Shown: piece by piece, positions 19,144 to 27,055 of the stretch
How the letters are laid out: each line of letters begins with the position of its first letter
Numbering within the stretch: the first letter of the stretch is position 1
Assembly: GCA_963676075.2 (NCBI GenBank)
Contig: CAXXNZ010000003.1
Span: 124,001 to 188,000, forward strand
Reading direction: 5' to 3'
From: JAHJQZ01 sp963676075
GTDB lineage: Bacteria; Pseudomonadota; Alphaproteobacteria; Rhizobiales; Devosiaceae
DNA length: 64,000 nt
Translations under genes and position numbers: made by a program
The notes under the pieces: generated by a model
What the model saw: only the letters and a program-made list of their open reading frames with translations
Database searches by the model: none
What the model was told of the DNA's origin: nothing

Positions 19144-20658
19144 ATGTCCGCCTCCAATATCGCCAAATGGGATTTCTTCGAGCTGAGCCTTGCCGGGCCG
19201 AGTGCCGGCAATCCCTATCTCGAGGTTACACTCGAAGCCGAGTTCTCCCTGGGCTACAGGACCGTCCGTGTGCCGGGCTTTTATGACGGCGAGGGCACCT
19301 ATCGTGTGCGCTTCATGCCGGACAGCGAAGGCGACTGGGACTATGTGACCACGTCCTCGGCGCCCGAACTCGATGGGCAGGTGGGCCGATTCACCTGCAC
19401 CGCACCGACTGCCGGTTCCCACGGTCCGGTGCGGGTCGCCAACCAGTTCCATTTCGCCTATGCCGATGGCACACCCTATTTCCCGTTCGGCACGACCTGC
19501 TACGCCTGGACACACCAGCCGCCGGAATTGCAGGAGCAAACGCTCGAAACCCTTGCGGCGTCGCGGTTCAACAAGATCCGCATGGCGGTGTTCCCGAAGG
19601 ACTATCCCTTCAACACCAATGAGCCGCTTCACTGGGTGTTTGAACCCGGCGCGGACGGCAAGCCGGATTTCGACCAGCCCAACCCAGTGGCCTTCCGCCA
19701 TTTCGAAACCCAGATCGCCAGGTTGCGCGATCTCGGCATCGAAGCGGATGTCATCATCTTCCATCCCTACGACCGCTGGGGCTATTGCGACATGAGCGCG
19801 GAACAGGATTTCCGCTATGTCGCCTATCTGGCGGCCCGGCTTGGGGCGTACCGGAATGTCTGGTGGTCACTGGCCAACGAGTACGACTTCCTGCTCGACA
19901 CCAAGCCGATGGCGCAGTGGGACCGCTATTTCCATATCCTTCAGGAAAAAGATCCGACCGACCATCTGCGCTCGATCCACAATGGCGATGTGAAGAAGAA
20001 TTACGATCACACCAAGCCCTGGGTCAGCCACGTCTGCATCCAGAACTGGGACGTCAAGAAAACCCCTGACTGGCTGGACGATTTCGGCAAGCCGATCATC
20101 AACGACGAACCGGAATATGAAGGCAATATCTGGCCGGCTTGGGGCAATATCACGGCTCAGGAACTCGTCCACCGCTTCTGGACGACCGTGCTGCGCGGCG
20201 GCTATGCCGGCCATGGCGAGACCTATGCCCATCCTGAAGACATCATCTGGTGGGCCAAGGGCGGCAAGCTCTACGGCGAAGCCTGGAAGCGCATCGGCTT
20301 TCTGCGCGACCTGATCGAACAGGACGTCAAAACAGGTCTGGCCCCGCTCGGCGGCACCAACTCCTGGCCATGGAGCCGCATGTCCGCTGCCGAGGATGGC
20401 GATGTTCGCTACATCTATTTCGGTGAGCACCAACCGGCGCAATGGACCACCGGCTTGCCGATCGAAGATGGTGACTACGAGGTCGACCTCATCGACACGT
20501 GGAACATGACGATCACCCCGGCCGAGCGCATCGAAGCCGTCATCCCACACCCGACGCGGCACGGCGATATCGTGCGCGGCGGCAAGGCAGATGCGGCATT
20601 CGGAGTGAAACTGCCCGGAAAGCCCTATCTGGCGCTGCGCGTTCGCAAAAACCGCTAA
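19144..20658 (+). CDS. Cytoplasmic apiosidase-like glycoside hydrolase (DUF5060-DUF4038-DUF5605), copy 2
   Basis: A 504-residue paralogue of the gene just upstream (23-base gap, AAGGAAAG before the ATG). It keeps the whole domain order and the key blocks: GFYDGEGTYRVRFMPDSEGDW, HPYDRWGYCDMSAEQDFRY, WWSLANEYDF, and INDEPEYEG followed by RGGYAGHGETY. No signal peptide or membrane segment is seen. The two copies differ across the region corresponding to the substrate loops (copy 1 has an additional stretch around GGSTWPATIAEAGWEFDCD), so they may cut different linkages or different aglycones of the same substrate family. Retention of both in one operon argues for two useful activities. Confidence 0.82.
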   Translation: MSASNIAKWDFFELSLAGPSAGNPYLEVTLEAEFSLGYRTVRVPGFYDGEGTYRVRFMPDSEGDWDYVTTSSAPELDGQVGRFTCTAPTAGSHGPVRVANQFHFAYADGTPYFPFGTTCYAWTHQPPELQEQTLETLAASRFNKIRMAVFPKDYPFNTNEPLHWVFEPGADGKPDFDQPNPVAFRHFETQIARLRDLGIEADVIIFHPYDRWGYCDMSAEQDFRYVAYLAARLGAYRNVWWSLANEYDFLLDTKPMAQWDRYFHILQEKDPTDHLRSIHNGDVKKNYDHTKPWVSHVCIQNWDVKKTPDWLDDFGKPIINDEPEYEGNIWPAWGNITAQELVHRFWTTVLRGGYAGHGETYAHPEDIIWWAKGGKLYGEAWKRIGFLRDLIEQDVKTGLAPLGGTNSWPWSRMSAAEDGDVRYIYFGEHQPAQWTTGLPIEDGDYEVDLIDTWNMTITPAERIEAVIPHPTRHGDIVRGGKADAAFGVKLPGKPYLALRVRKNR

Positions 20659-20979
20659 CGCCGCCGTTCGGGCCGGTGTCGGGTGACGGAGAATGGCTTC
20701 TCCTCACCCACGAGCATCTTGGTTCTGTACGCTCTCTCACGCCTGGAAAGCGCAACTGCTTTGGCATATCGGGTCAGCAGGCCCGCAACGATTGTCCGTT
20801 CCAGAACGTAAGGCATATACGATGGCGCATCCGAAAACTTGGATGCCCGCCGCAGGCGTCAGGTCATTCCCGACGCCCAGAAATATCAAAGGCTTTGCCT
20901 CTAGCGAGTTCGACGTGAAGGGGCGCTTTCCCTCATCCAAATGGTCTCCCTCCCGGTGACACCCAGAGGTGCGTTCCGT
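20659..20979. other. Intergenic region between the hydrolase operon and feoC
   Basis: No gene is supported. A ten-pair stem with one bulge (20683-20693 with 20698-20707, TGGC loop) lies 25 bases after the hydrolase stop but lacks a T-run. A 68-codon minus-strand open frame (20737-20940) has no recognisable family. Confidence 0.45.
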
Positions 20980-21255
20980 TTAGTCGACCCACTCATAGAA
21001 CTCGAAGGAGTCTTCGACGCCGCAGGCGCCACAGCTTGCTTTCGATTTATCACCGCAGCTGCAGCCGCCGGTGAAATCGTGGCGCTCGACGCGGCCCTTG
21101 CGGATCCAGTGGCCCAGCATGCCGCGCAGCGCGTCTGGCGCCAGTCGGAAATGGGTCGACAGGTCGCGCATTGAGGCCTGATTGTGCGTCTCGAGATAGG
21201 TCTTGAGTTCGATCAGGACATGGCCCCCGCTTGGCGGCAACGGCTGCATGTTCAT
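20980..21255 (-). CDS. feoC: FeoC-like regulator with cysteine-rich C-terminus
   Basis: A 91-residue protein. The N-terminal part (about 12-60) is a small winged helix with LIELKTYLETHNQASMRDLSTHF, and the C-terminal part carries four cysteines in CSCGDKSKASCGAC. This layout matches FeoC proteins, which bind the FeoB GTPase domain and may hold an iron-sulfur cluster. The gene starts three bases after the feoB stop, so it is the last gene of the operon. FeoC is thought either to protect FeoB from proteolysis or to regulate it in response to iron or oxygen. Confidence 0.8.
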   Translation of the reverse strand: MNMQPLPPSGGHVLIELKTYLETHNQASMRDLSTHFRLAPDALRGMLGHWIRKGRVERHDFTGGCSCGDKSKASCGACGVEDSFEFYEWVD

Positions 21256-21258
21256 GAC

Positions 21259-23589
21259 CTAGGCTCCCTGGACTGCGGCGGCATCGGCGCGCCGGCCGTC
21301 GGGGCCGAGGCGCCGGAGCGTGACGAAGGTCAGCGCGAAGAAGGCGAGGATGCCGGCCACCCACAACGCCGAGGACAGCGGATGCCGGCCGATCGTTGCC
21401 GTCTGATAGAACAGGACGGCCGAGCCATAGCCGAGCGCCACTGTCCAGAAGGCGACGAACCCGGTCCATTTCCAGCCAGACTCGCGATAGACCGCAGCGA
21501 TGGCCGCGCCGCAGGGCATGTAGAGCAGTACCATCAGCAGGTAGGCGAAGGCGCCGACCTGGCCGTCGAACAGGGCGACCATGGAACCGAAGATGCCGAC
21601 ATCCACTTCCTGTGCCTCGGCAGCGAGCTCGGGATTGGAGACTTCGCCGACGCTGATCCCCAAGGGATCGCCAGCCGTGTCGACGACAGCGGCGAGTTTG
21701 TCGCCAATCGAGGCGAAGCCCTCGCCGATGCCGGCCCAGAAGTCGAAGCCTCCGTCTTCTTCGCCCGCTTCAGCGGCACCTGCGTCGTCGAGGCCTGCAT
21801 AAAGGTTGTTCAGCGTGCCGACCACGGCTTCCTTGGCGAGGATACCGGTGAACACACCGACCGTTGCCGGCCAGTTGTCCTGCTCGATACCCATCGGCGC
21901 AAAGACCGGCGTGATGGTGCGGCCGATCTCGGACAGCACAGAGGCATTGGTGTCCTCGTTGCCGAAGCTGCCGTCAGAGCCCCAGGAATTGAGGAAGGCC
22001 AGTACCATGACGACACCGACGATGACCTTGCCGGCACGCAGCACAAAACTCTTCAGCCGGTCCCAGGTCCTGATGAGGATGCCCTTGACCGTCGGCAGGT
22101 GATAGGGCGGCAGTTCCATGACGAAGGGCGAGGTCTCGCCCGGCAAAAGCGTGTTCTTGAGCATGAGCCCCGTCAGAACGGCTGCGAGGATGCCGATCAG
22201 GTAGAGCCCGAAGACGAGATTTTGCCCGCCGGTCGGGAAGAAGGCGGCGGCGAACAATGCGTAGACCGGCAGTCGTGCGCCGCAGGACATGAAGGGTGCC
22301 ATGGCGATGGTCATGGTGCGATCGCGCTCGTTCTCAAGCGTGCGCGACGCCATGATCGAGGGAACGTTGCACCCAAATCCAACGATCAGCGGCACGAAGG
22401 ATTTGCCCGGCAGTCCGATCAGCCGCATGAAGCGGTCCATGACAAAGGCGGCACGCGCCATGTAGCCGGAATCCTCGAGAACCGACAGGAACAGGAAGAG
22501 GAAGCCGATGACCGGCACGAAGGTTGCGACCGTCTGGATACCGCCGCCGATGCCCGTCGCCAGAAGCGTCGTCAACCAGTCCGGACTGCCAACCGCCGCG
22601 AGAAGATGGGCGAACCCATCGACGAAAATGGTGCCAGCAACGATGTCGAAGAAATCGATGAACGCTCCACCGATATTGATGGTGAACATGAACATTGCGT
22701 ACATGACCACAAGGAAGATCGGGATCCCGAGCACCCGGTTCAGCACGACGTGGTCGAGCTTGTCCGAGAGGGTCTTGCTGACCTCGGATGTGCGGCGTAC
22801 GGCGCTTGTCGTCACCAGGTTGATGAAATCGTAGCGGCCGCTGGCGATGGCGGTATCGGCGTCGTAGCCGAGCGCCTCTTCGATCATCTCGCGCGCCGTC
22901 GCGGCGGCCTTCGCAAGCGCCGTGTTGCCGGACGAGCCTGTCGCGGCTTCGCTTTCCAGCAGTTCGAGCGCCAGCCAACGTGGAGGCGCCATGTGCTCCG
23001 GCGTCACAAGCAGCGGCTGCAACTCGGCGATCGCGGCATTGATTTCGGCGCCGTAGTCGATACCGACCGCAGGTGGCAATCCGGCATCGGCGGCGTTGAC
23101 GATGGCGTCCTTCAGGATGTCGATGCCCTTTTCCGCCGAAGCGACGATGGCGACGACCGGACAGCCGAGACGCGCCGAAAGCGCTTCGGCATCGACCGCG
23201 ATGCGGCGCGATTTGGCGATATCGATCATGTTGAGCGCCACCAGGACCGGCACGCCCATTTCGAGAAGCTGCGTCGTCAGATAGAGGTTGCGCTCGATAT
23301 TGGCGGCATCGACGATGTTGACGATGGCATTGGCCTCGCCCGAAAGGGCATAATCGCGTGCGACCTTCTCGTCGAGCGAGCTATCGTCTCCGGCAGTCGA
23401 GAGCGAATAGATACCAGGCAGGTCGACGAGCTCGATTTGGCGGCTGCCATGGGTGAAGCGCCCGACCTTCTTCTCGACCGTGACGCCGGGCCAGTTGCCG
23501 ACCGTCTGGCGCGCGCCGGTCAGGGCGTTGAACAGTGTCGTCTTGCCGCAGTTCGGGTTGCCGACGATGGCGATTTTCAGCGTGCCCAT
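21259..23589 (-). CDS. feoB: Ferrous iron transport GTPase/permease FeoB
   Basis: A 776-residue inner-membrane Fe2+ transporter. The cytoplasmic G domain has G1 GNPNCGKTT (10-18), G2 region PGVTVEKKVG, G3 DLPG (56-59) and G4 NMID (120-123). The membrane part holds paired gate domains with CNVPSIMASRT and the later block MPCGAAIAAVYRESGWKW. A helical insertion with an acidic stretch (DDAGAAEAGEEDGG) lies before the last helices. The ATG overlaps the feoA stop by one base. FeoB imports Fe2+, mainly under low oxygen, which fits the nearby anaerobic TMAO respiration genes. Confidence 0.97.
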   Translation of the reverse strand: MGTLKIAIVGNPNCGKTTLFNALTGARQTVGNWPGVTVEKKVGRFTHGSRQIELVDLPGIYSLSTAGDDSSLDEKVARDYALSGEANAIVNIVDAANIERNLYLTTQLLEMGVPVLVALNMIDIAKSRRIAVDAEALSARLGCPVVAIVASAEKGIDILKDAIVNAADAGLPPAVGIDYGAEINAAIAELQPLLVTPEHMAPPRWLALELLESEAATGSSGNTALAKAAATAREMIEEALGYDADTAIASGRYDFINLVTTSAVRRTSEVSKTLSDKLDHVVLNRVLGIPIFLVVMYAMFMFTINIGGAFIDFFDIVAGTIFVDGFAHLLAAVGSPDWLTTLLATGIGGGIQTVATFVPVIGFLFLFLSVLEDSGYMARAAFVMDRFMRLIGLPGKSFVPLIVGFGCNVPSIMASRTLENERDRTMTIAMAPFMSCGARLPVYALFAAAFFPTGGQNLVFGLYLIGILAAVLTGLMLKNTLLPGETSPFVMELPPYHLPTVKGILIRTWDRLKSFVLRAGKVIVGVVMVLAFLNSWGSDGSFGNEDTNASVLSEIGRTITPVFAPMGIEQDNWPATVGVFTGILAKEAVVGTLNNLYAGLDDAGAAEAGEEDGGFDFWAGIGEGFASIGDKLAAVVDTAGDPLGISVGEVSNPELAAEAQEVDVGIFGSMVALFDGQVGAFAYLLMVLLYMPCGAAIAAVYRESGWKWTGFVAFWTVALGYGSAVLFYQTATIGRHPLSSALWVAGILAFFALTFVTLRRLGPDGRRADAAAVQGA

Positions 23590-23825
23590 TAGGCAATCCC
23601 TTCAATTTCGAGTGCATCCGCCTCGTCTTTCCTGAGACTCAGGAGGTAGCCGCGCAGCTCGATCTCGATAGGATCGCCGAGCGGTGCGGTCCGGACGATC
23701 TTAACTTGCACGCCGGGCGTGAGCCCCATCGACAGGAGCTTCTGGCGATAGCCACGTCCCGTGGAACTGATCCCTCGCACTCTTGCTTCGCTTCCGACGG
23801 CGAGGTCTCTAAGTCTTGCGCTCAT
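23589..23825 (-). CDS. feoA: FeoA SH3-like protein
   Basis: A 78-residue FeoA protein with the SH3-like fold motif RQKLLSMGLTPGVQVKIVRTAPLGDPIEIELRGYLLSLRKDEA split over about residues 26-68 (the blocks SMGLTPG and LGDPIEI are diagnostic). I place the start at the ATG at 23825, with AAGGAAG eight bases before it; a GTG six codons upstream overlaps that ribosome site and is unlikely. FeoA helps FeoB function from the cytoplasm. It lies between a second FeoA-like gene and feoB, and its stop overlaps the feoB start. Confidence 0.92.
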   Translation of the reverse strand: MSARLRDLAVGSEARVRGISSTGRGYRQKLLSMGLTPGVQVKIVRTAPLGDPIEIELRGYLLSLRKDEADALEIEGIA

Positions 23826-23829
23826 TCGA

Positions 23830-24129
23830 CTATCTTCCTTCACGGGGTTGATCGACCGGCGTCACGAACACCTTGCTGGACAGGCCAAAACCAAGCGCCA
23901 CGCGGGCATCGCCCACCGCCACGACCATCGGACCGCGATGCTGGCGCTGCAGCACTGTGATCTCCTGGCCAACCAGCAGGCCGAGCTCGATCAGACGCGC
24001 CTGGGCAGTGTGGCCGGCTGAGATCGAAGCAATCCGCAGCCGATCGCCGATGCCGGCCATGAACAGGGGAAGGCTTTTGGCGGGGGGGACTTTGGTGTTG
24101 CTTCCAAAGCTTTCGAGGAACATTTCCAT
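23830..24129 (-). CDS. Second FeoA-domain protein
   Basis: A 99-residue protein whose central part reads LRIASISAGHTAQARLIELGLLVGQEITVL, the FeoA SH3-like signature, in a more divergent form than the following feoA. It is the first gene of the operon, with only four bases to the next start. The second ATG (24123) is eight bases from a GGAG and may be the true start; the first ATG is only two bases from it. Paired feoA genes are common in alphaproteobacterial feo operons, and the two copies may act as a heterodimer on FeoB. An N-terminal tail of about 25 residues has no known match. Confidence 0.85.
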   Translation of the reverse strand: MEMFLESFGSNTKVPPAKSLPLFMAGIGDRLRIASISAGHTAQARLIELGLLVGQEITVLQRQHRGPMVVAVGDARVALGFGLSSKVFVTPVDQPREGR

Positions 24130-24196
24130 CGCTCCAGATCAGGCGTGACACCTTCGACATCATCGCCAACCGCGCATCCCGCTTTCGGGTCGTTGT

Positions 24197-24217
24197 TGCA
24201 AATGAATGTCAATGTCA
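24197..24217 (-). promoter_or_regulatory. Candidate iron-responsive (Fur-type) operator, site 1
   Basis: The plus strand reads TGCAAATGAATGTCA followed by ATGTCA. It is identical at 20 of 21 positions to a second copy 43 bp away. Read on the minus strand, the core TGACATTCATTTGCA resembles a Fur/Mur 7-1-7 box (TGA-AAT-CATT). It lies about 70 bases before the first feo gene, where an iron-dependent repressor would act. Confidence 0.5.
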
Positions 24218-24239
24218 TCTGTTGGCGATGAATGGCATC

Positions 24240-24260
24240 TGCAAATGATTGTCAATGTCA
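24240..24260 (-). promoter_or_regulatory. Candidate iron-responsive (Fur-type) operator, site 2
   Basis: This is the second copy of the repeat at 24197-24217, with one change (T for A in the centre). The minus-strand core TGACAATCATTTGCA is the closer of the two to a Fur box. The 43-bp centre-to-centre spacing is about four helical turns, so two dimers would bind on the same face of the DNA. Confidence 0.52.
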
Positions 24261-24671
24261 CAAACTGGCCTTCGGCCCGGGTTGCGACACCAGGCCACAG
24301 GCCCGTCCAATAGGGCCGGCCACCCCTTCGCTACGCCGAAACGCCGGCCAACCGGTGCTTTCGCACCGTGCAGACCGCATGTAGAGGCGCGAGCCCGTTT
24401 TTGGCGACGGATCGGTCCGTCGCGGCAGGCAAGCGCGACCGTACCGGCCTTGCGGCCGTGTGCGTTCTGCCGAACGGAACGCTACCGCCGTCATTCGGGG
24501 TGTCATGGTGATCTCGCGACGGCAGACTGCCGGCTCAGTATCGGTCAAGTGTACTTGGCTCGTTTTTGCCGCGCCGGCCGCAAGAACGCCAAGTATTGGA
24601 GCCACTCGTAGCAATTGTGAGCCGAGGGCAAGAGGCTTGTCTGCCCCGAACGGGCGTGCCAAGAAAGCTAT

Positions 24672-25106
24672 ATGGAACAGGTCGCTCAACGGGTCGCCTA
24701 CATGACCGAGGCCTTGCGCGATGCCGGTGTGAGAATCACGCGACAGCGCATGGCGTTGCTTTCGGTCATCGCCGAAGCCGAGGACCATCCCGATGTTGAG
24801 GTGCTGCACAAGCGCAGTGCCGAGAAGGACCCCGGCATTTCGCTGTCGACGGTCTATCGCACCCTGACCGCTCTCGAAGAACAGGGCGTCGTCCACAAGC
24901 ACCAATTCGAGGGCGGGTCGGCACGGTTCGAACTGGCCGAGGCCCAGCACCACTACCACATGATCGACGTCGAAACCGGTCAGGTCGTCGAGTTCCGCAA
25001 CGAACGCATCGAACGTCTGCAGGCCGAGATCGCCAAGGAACTCGGCTACGAGGTCGTCCATCACCGGCTCGAACTCTATGTGCGCAAAATGCAGGGCGAG
25101 GACTGA
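24672..25106 (+). CDS. fur: Fur/Mur-family metalloregulator lacking all cysteines
   Basis: A 144-residue Fur-family repressor. The N-terminal winged helix includes RITRQRMALLSVI and the recognition helix ISLSTVYRTLTALEEQG (56-72). The dimerisation domain holds the metal-ligand histidines in AQHHYHMIDVETGQVVEF (91-108), with Glu107 and later His130-131. No cysteine occurs anywhere, so the usual structural zinc site (CxxC) is missing, as in rhizobial Fur/Mur proteins that respond to iron or manganese. It is transcribed away from the feo operon across a region with two operator-like repeats, which makes feo a natural target. The metal sensed cannot be decided from sequence. Confidence 0.9.
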   Translation: MEQVAQRVAYMTEALRDAGVRITRQRMALLSVIAEAEDHPDVEVLHKRSAEKDPGISLSTVYRTLTALEEQGVVHKHQFEGGSARFELAEAQHHYHMIDVETGQVVEFRNERIERLQAEIAKELGYEVVHHRLELYVRKMQGED

Positions 25107-25622
25107 TCTCGCCACGATTGACGAAGTGGGGTGCAGAAATGTCGGTCCCTGCGGGATATCTCCAATAAACGCCCAGTTCCGGGATGGATGAGATGTTCAT
25201 GAGCACGGATCAACGTGAGATCGCGCGCAAGCTACGCATGCTGCAACATGCCGAAGCGACTGGTCAGGCGGCAAAGACCTATTAGGCAGTTGCACTGCAT
25301 TTGGCCGAGGACGTCGAAGCGTGGATCGAAGAGGCGGTGTGACGCCGCAGACGAAGGCTCCGGTCGGTCGAGGCGCTTCTTCTCAAATGCACGTCCGTGT
25401 CCTGGCCGGGAAGTCAGTTGAGACCGGATCGACTGTGTCTCACGATGTAGACGATCCCGGATGCGCATTTCCGGCAGTCCGTCGCTGCAGATCTCGCAAA
25501 GACTTCACTCCGTCGGCTGAACTGCATCTCGACGATGTTCAGGTGTAAGGGTGCCGCTGCCTGGAGGCGCTGCGTGGGACCGCGCCGATGCCGAACCGGA
25601 GGCTGAATACGCCGGGGGCTTC
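25107..25622. other. Intergenic region after fur with gene debris
   Basis: The region holds the transposase remnant at 25199-25285 and otherwise nothing I recognise. An open frame at 25321-25548 (plus) lacks a ribosome site and any familiar motif. Loss of coding integrity suggests this is an old insertion or rearrangement point between the iron and TMAO gene blocks. Confidence 0.5.
25199..25285 (+). pseudogene. Remnant of an IS481-like transposase N-terminus
   Basis: Starting at ATG 25199 the frame gives MSTDQREIARKLRMLQHAEA then TGQAAKTY and a stop. The start of IS481-type integrase-core transposases has the same pattern (STDQREIxRKLRVLxHAE, then a CRYFGIGR block). The match ends before that block, so at most 28 codons of the original gene survive. 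A short open stretch (LHLAEDVEAWIEEAV) follows directly in another frame and may derive from a different gene. I see no terminal inverted repeats. Confidence 0.45.
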
Positions 25623-26669
25623 TCAGCCACCCAACACCGACATTGGCCGGGAAATGCCGGAGACGCCGGAGTCTTCCACCGCAAAACTGTGCCCGGACGG
25701 CTTGGCGGCAATGGCCTCCGTGATCTCCGTCTGCAACGGTCCGTCCGACTCGCTCGCCCGCAGAATGGTGCGCAGGTCTCGCGAGCCTTCCCGACCCATG
25801 CAGGTGTAGAGTTGCCCCGTGGCCGAGAGCCTGACGCGGTTGCACGAACTGCAGAAATCGCAGGTCAGTGGCGTAATGAACCCGAGCGTGCCGCCGGTTT
25901 CCGCAACGCGGAAATATCGCGACGGACCACCGGTCGTGTACGAGTCGGGCGTCAGGGTGAAGCGTTGCTCCAATCCGGCGCGCAGTTCTGCAAGCGACAG
26001 GAAGCTGGCGATCCGATCGGATTCCGAACCGCCCAGAGGCATTTGTTCGATGATGGTCAATGTCATGCCGCGTCCGTGGGCGAAACGGATGAGGTCGTCG
26101 ATTTCGCCTTCGAACGCGCCGCGCGAGGCGACTGCATTCAGCTTCACGCGAAGTCCGGCCGCCTGGGCCGTTTCGATTCCGTCCAGAACGCGGTCGATAT
26201 TGCCAAATCGCGTGATGGCGCGATAGCGCTCGGGATCGAGCGTATCGAGCGAGACGTTGACGCGCCGCACGCCGCAATCGAAGAGTTCGGCGGCATATTT
26301 GCCCAGCAGCGTGCCATTGGTCGTGAGAACGACCTCGTCGAGTTCGCCGCTTGCCAGATGCGGCTTGAGCGCTTGGAAAAGCGCCATGACACCCTTGCGC
26401 ACCAGCGGCTCGCCGCCGGTGATGCGGATCTTGCGCACGCCTCGCGCCACGAAGGCGGTACACACGCGATAGGTTTCCTCGAGCGACAGCACATCGGAAT
26501 GGCTGACGAACTGGATGTCGGGCGGCATGCAGTAGACGCAGCGCAGATCACAGCGATCCGTGACCGAAACCCTCAGATAGGTCACCTGCCGACCAAAGCA
26601 ATCGACCAGCGGCTGTTTTGGTCCGGAGGGGACAAGATCAGATCGAGGATCCAGAGTGTGGTCGCTCAC
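25623..26669 (-). CDS. moaA: GTP 3',8-cyclase MoaA (molybdenum cofactor biosynthesis)
   Basis: A 348-residue radical SAM enzyme that starts molybdopterin synthesis by rearranging GTP. The SAM-cluster cysteines are Cys40, Cys44 and Cys47 in CDLRCVYC, and the second 4Fe-4S site is CDFCSSC plus a later Cys in GQLYTC. GGEPLVRKG is the SAM-binding GGEP block, and the protein ends in the Gly-Gly typical of active MoaA. I place the start at GTG 26669 because AAGGAAG lies seven bases upstream; longer starts would add a tail unlike the family. It lies divergently from torC, whose partner TorA needs this cofactor. Confidence 0.93.
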   Translation of the reverse strand: MSDHTLDPRSDLVPSGPKQPLVDCFGRQVTYLRVSVTDRCDLRCVYCMPPDIQFVSHSDVLSLEETYRVCTAFVARGVRKIRITGGEPLVRKGVMALFQALKPHLASGELDEVVLTTNGTLLGKYAAELFDCGVRRVNVSLDTLDPERYRAITRFGNIDRVLDGIETAQAAGLRVKLNAVASRGAFEGEIDDLIRFAHGRGMTLTIIEQMPLGGSESDRIASFLSLAELRAGLEQRFTLTPDSYTTGGPSRYFRVAETGGTLGFITPLTCDFCSSCNRVRLSATGQLYTCMGREGSRDLRTILRASESDGPLQTEITEAIAAKPSGHSFAVEDSGVSGISRPMSVLGG

Positions 26670-27055
26670 CTGTTTTCTTCCTTCGTTTCGCATGAATGTC
26701 GCGATGGCGTTCAGCGTCGCTTCCACCTGCATCCTTGGTCCATCACCACGACGAACGGCCGGATGCAGTCAATGCGACAATATGGACCAAAATAGGCCAC
26801 TATTCTCAAAAGTATCTGGATTTGTTGGAGTTTTCACCCCCAGTTATTGTTCGTTTACAATTCAGAGACGCCTGTTCACATTTCGCGTGTCCGCAATTCA
26901 CACTCCTCCATTACTCGCACCGAAACGTCAGGTTCAGCCCGGCCTCCGGCACGGACCTTTGACGCGAACCTTGTGATCCCTTGCTTCCTGTCCCCTCCAG
27001 GACAACGGCCAGATCGCCGCAAACGGAAGCACCGAACGCATGCGAGGAGATTTGC
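26670..27055. other. Divergent moaA-torC promoter region
   Basis: This 386-base region has no gene. The middle (26760-26920) is AT-rich compared with its surroundings and holds several TTCA/TTCG half-sites spaced through it, including one close match to the E. coli tor box. It is likely to drive torC rightward and moaA leftward. Confidence 0.55.
26872..26881 (+). promoter_or_regulatory. Candidate TorR box upstream of torC
   Basis: CTGTTCACAT matches nine of ten bases of the E. coli TorR recognition decamer CTGTTCATAT. Weaker copies lie at 26847-26856 (TTGTTCGTTT, seven of ten) and 26894-26903 (CAATTCACAC, six of ten), an arrangement of direct repeats like that before E. coli torC. The cognate regulator gene torR lies 5.5 kb downstream. 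Confidence 0.45.

Larger units (their letters stand above)
24130..24671. other. Divergent feo-fur intergenic region
   Basis: This 542-base region separates the minus-strand feo operon from the plus-strand fur gene. The feo-proximal part carries two operator-like repeats (24197-24217 and 24240-24260). The fur-proximal part is GC-rich and structured, with a perfect six-pair hairpin at 24353-24368 closed by TTTC. No gene is supported; long open frames here have shadow-like composition. Confidence 0.6.

Noticed and set aside
21184..23592. An 802-codon open frame on the plus strand
   Set aside because: Antisense to feoB and rich in Asp, Arg and His, a typical mirror of a membrane-protein gene.
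24258..25115. Long minus-strand frame opposite fur
   Set aside because: Covers the fur gene and the operator region in antisense; no independent support.
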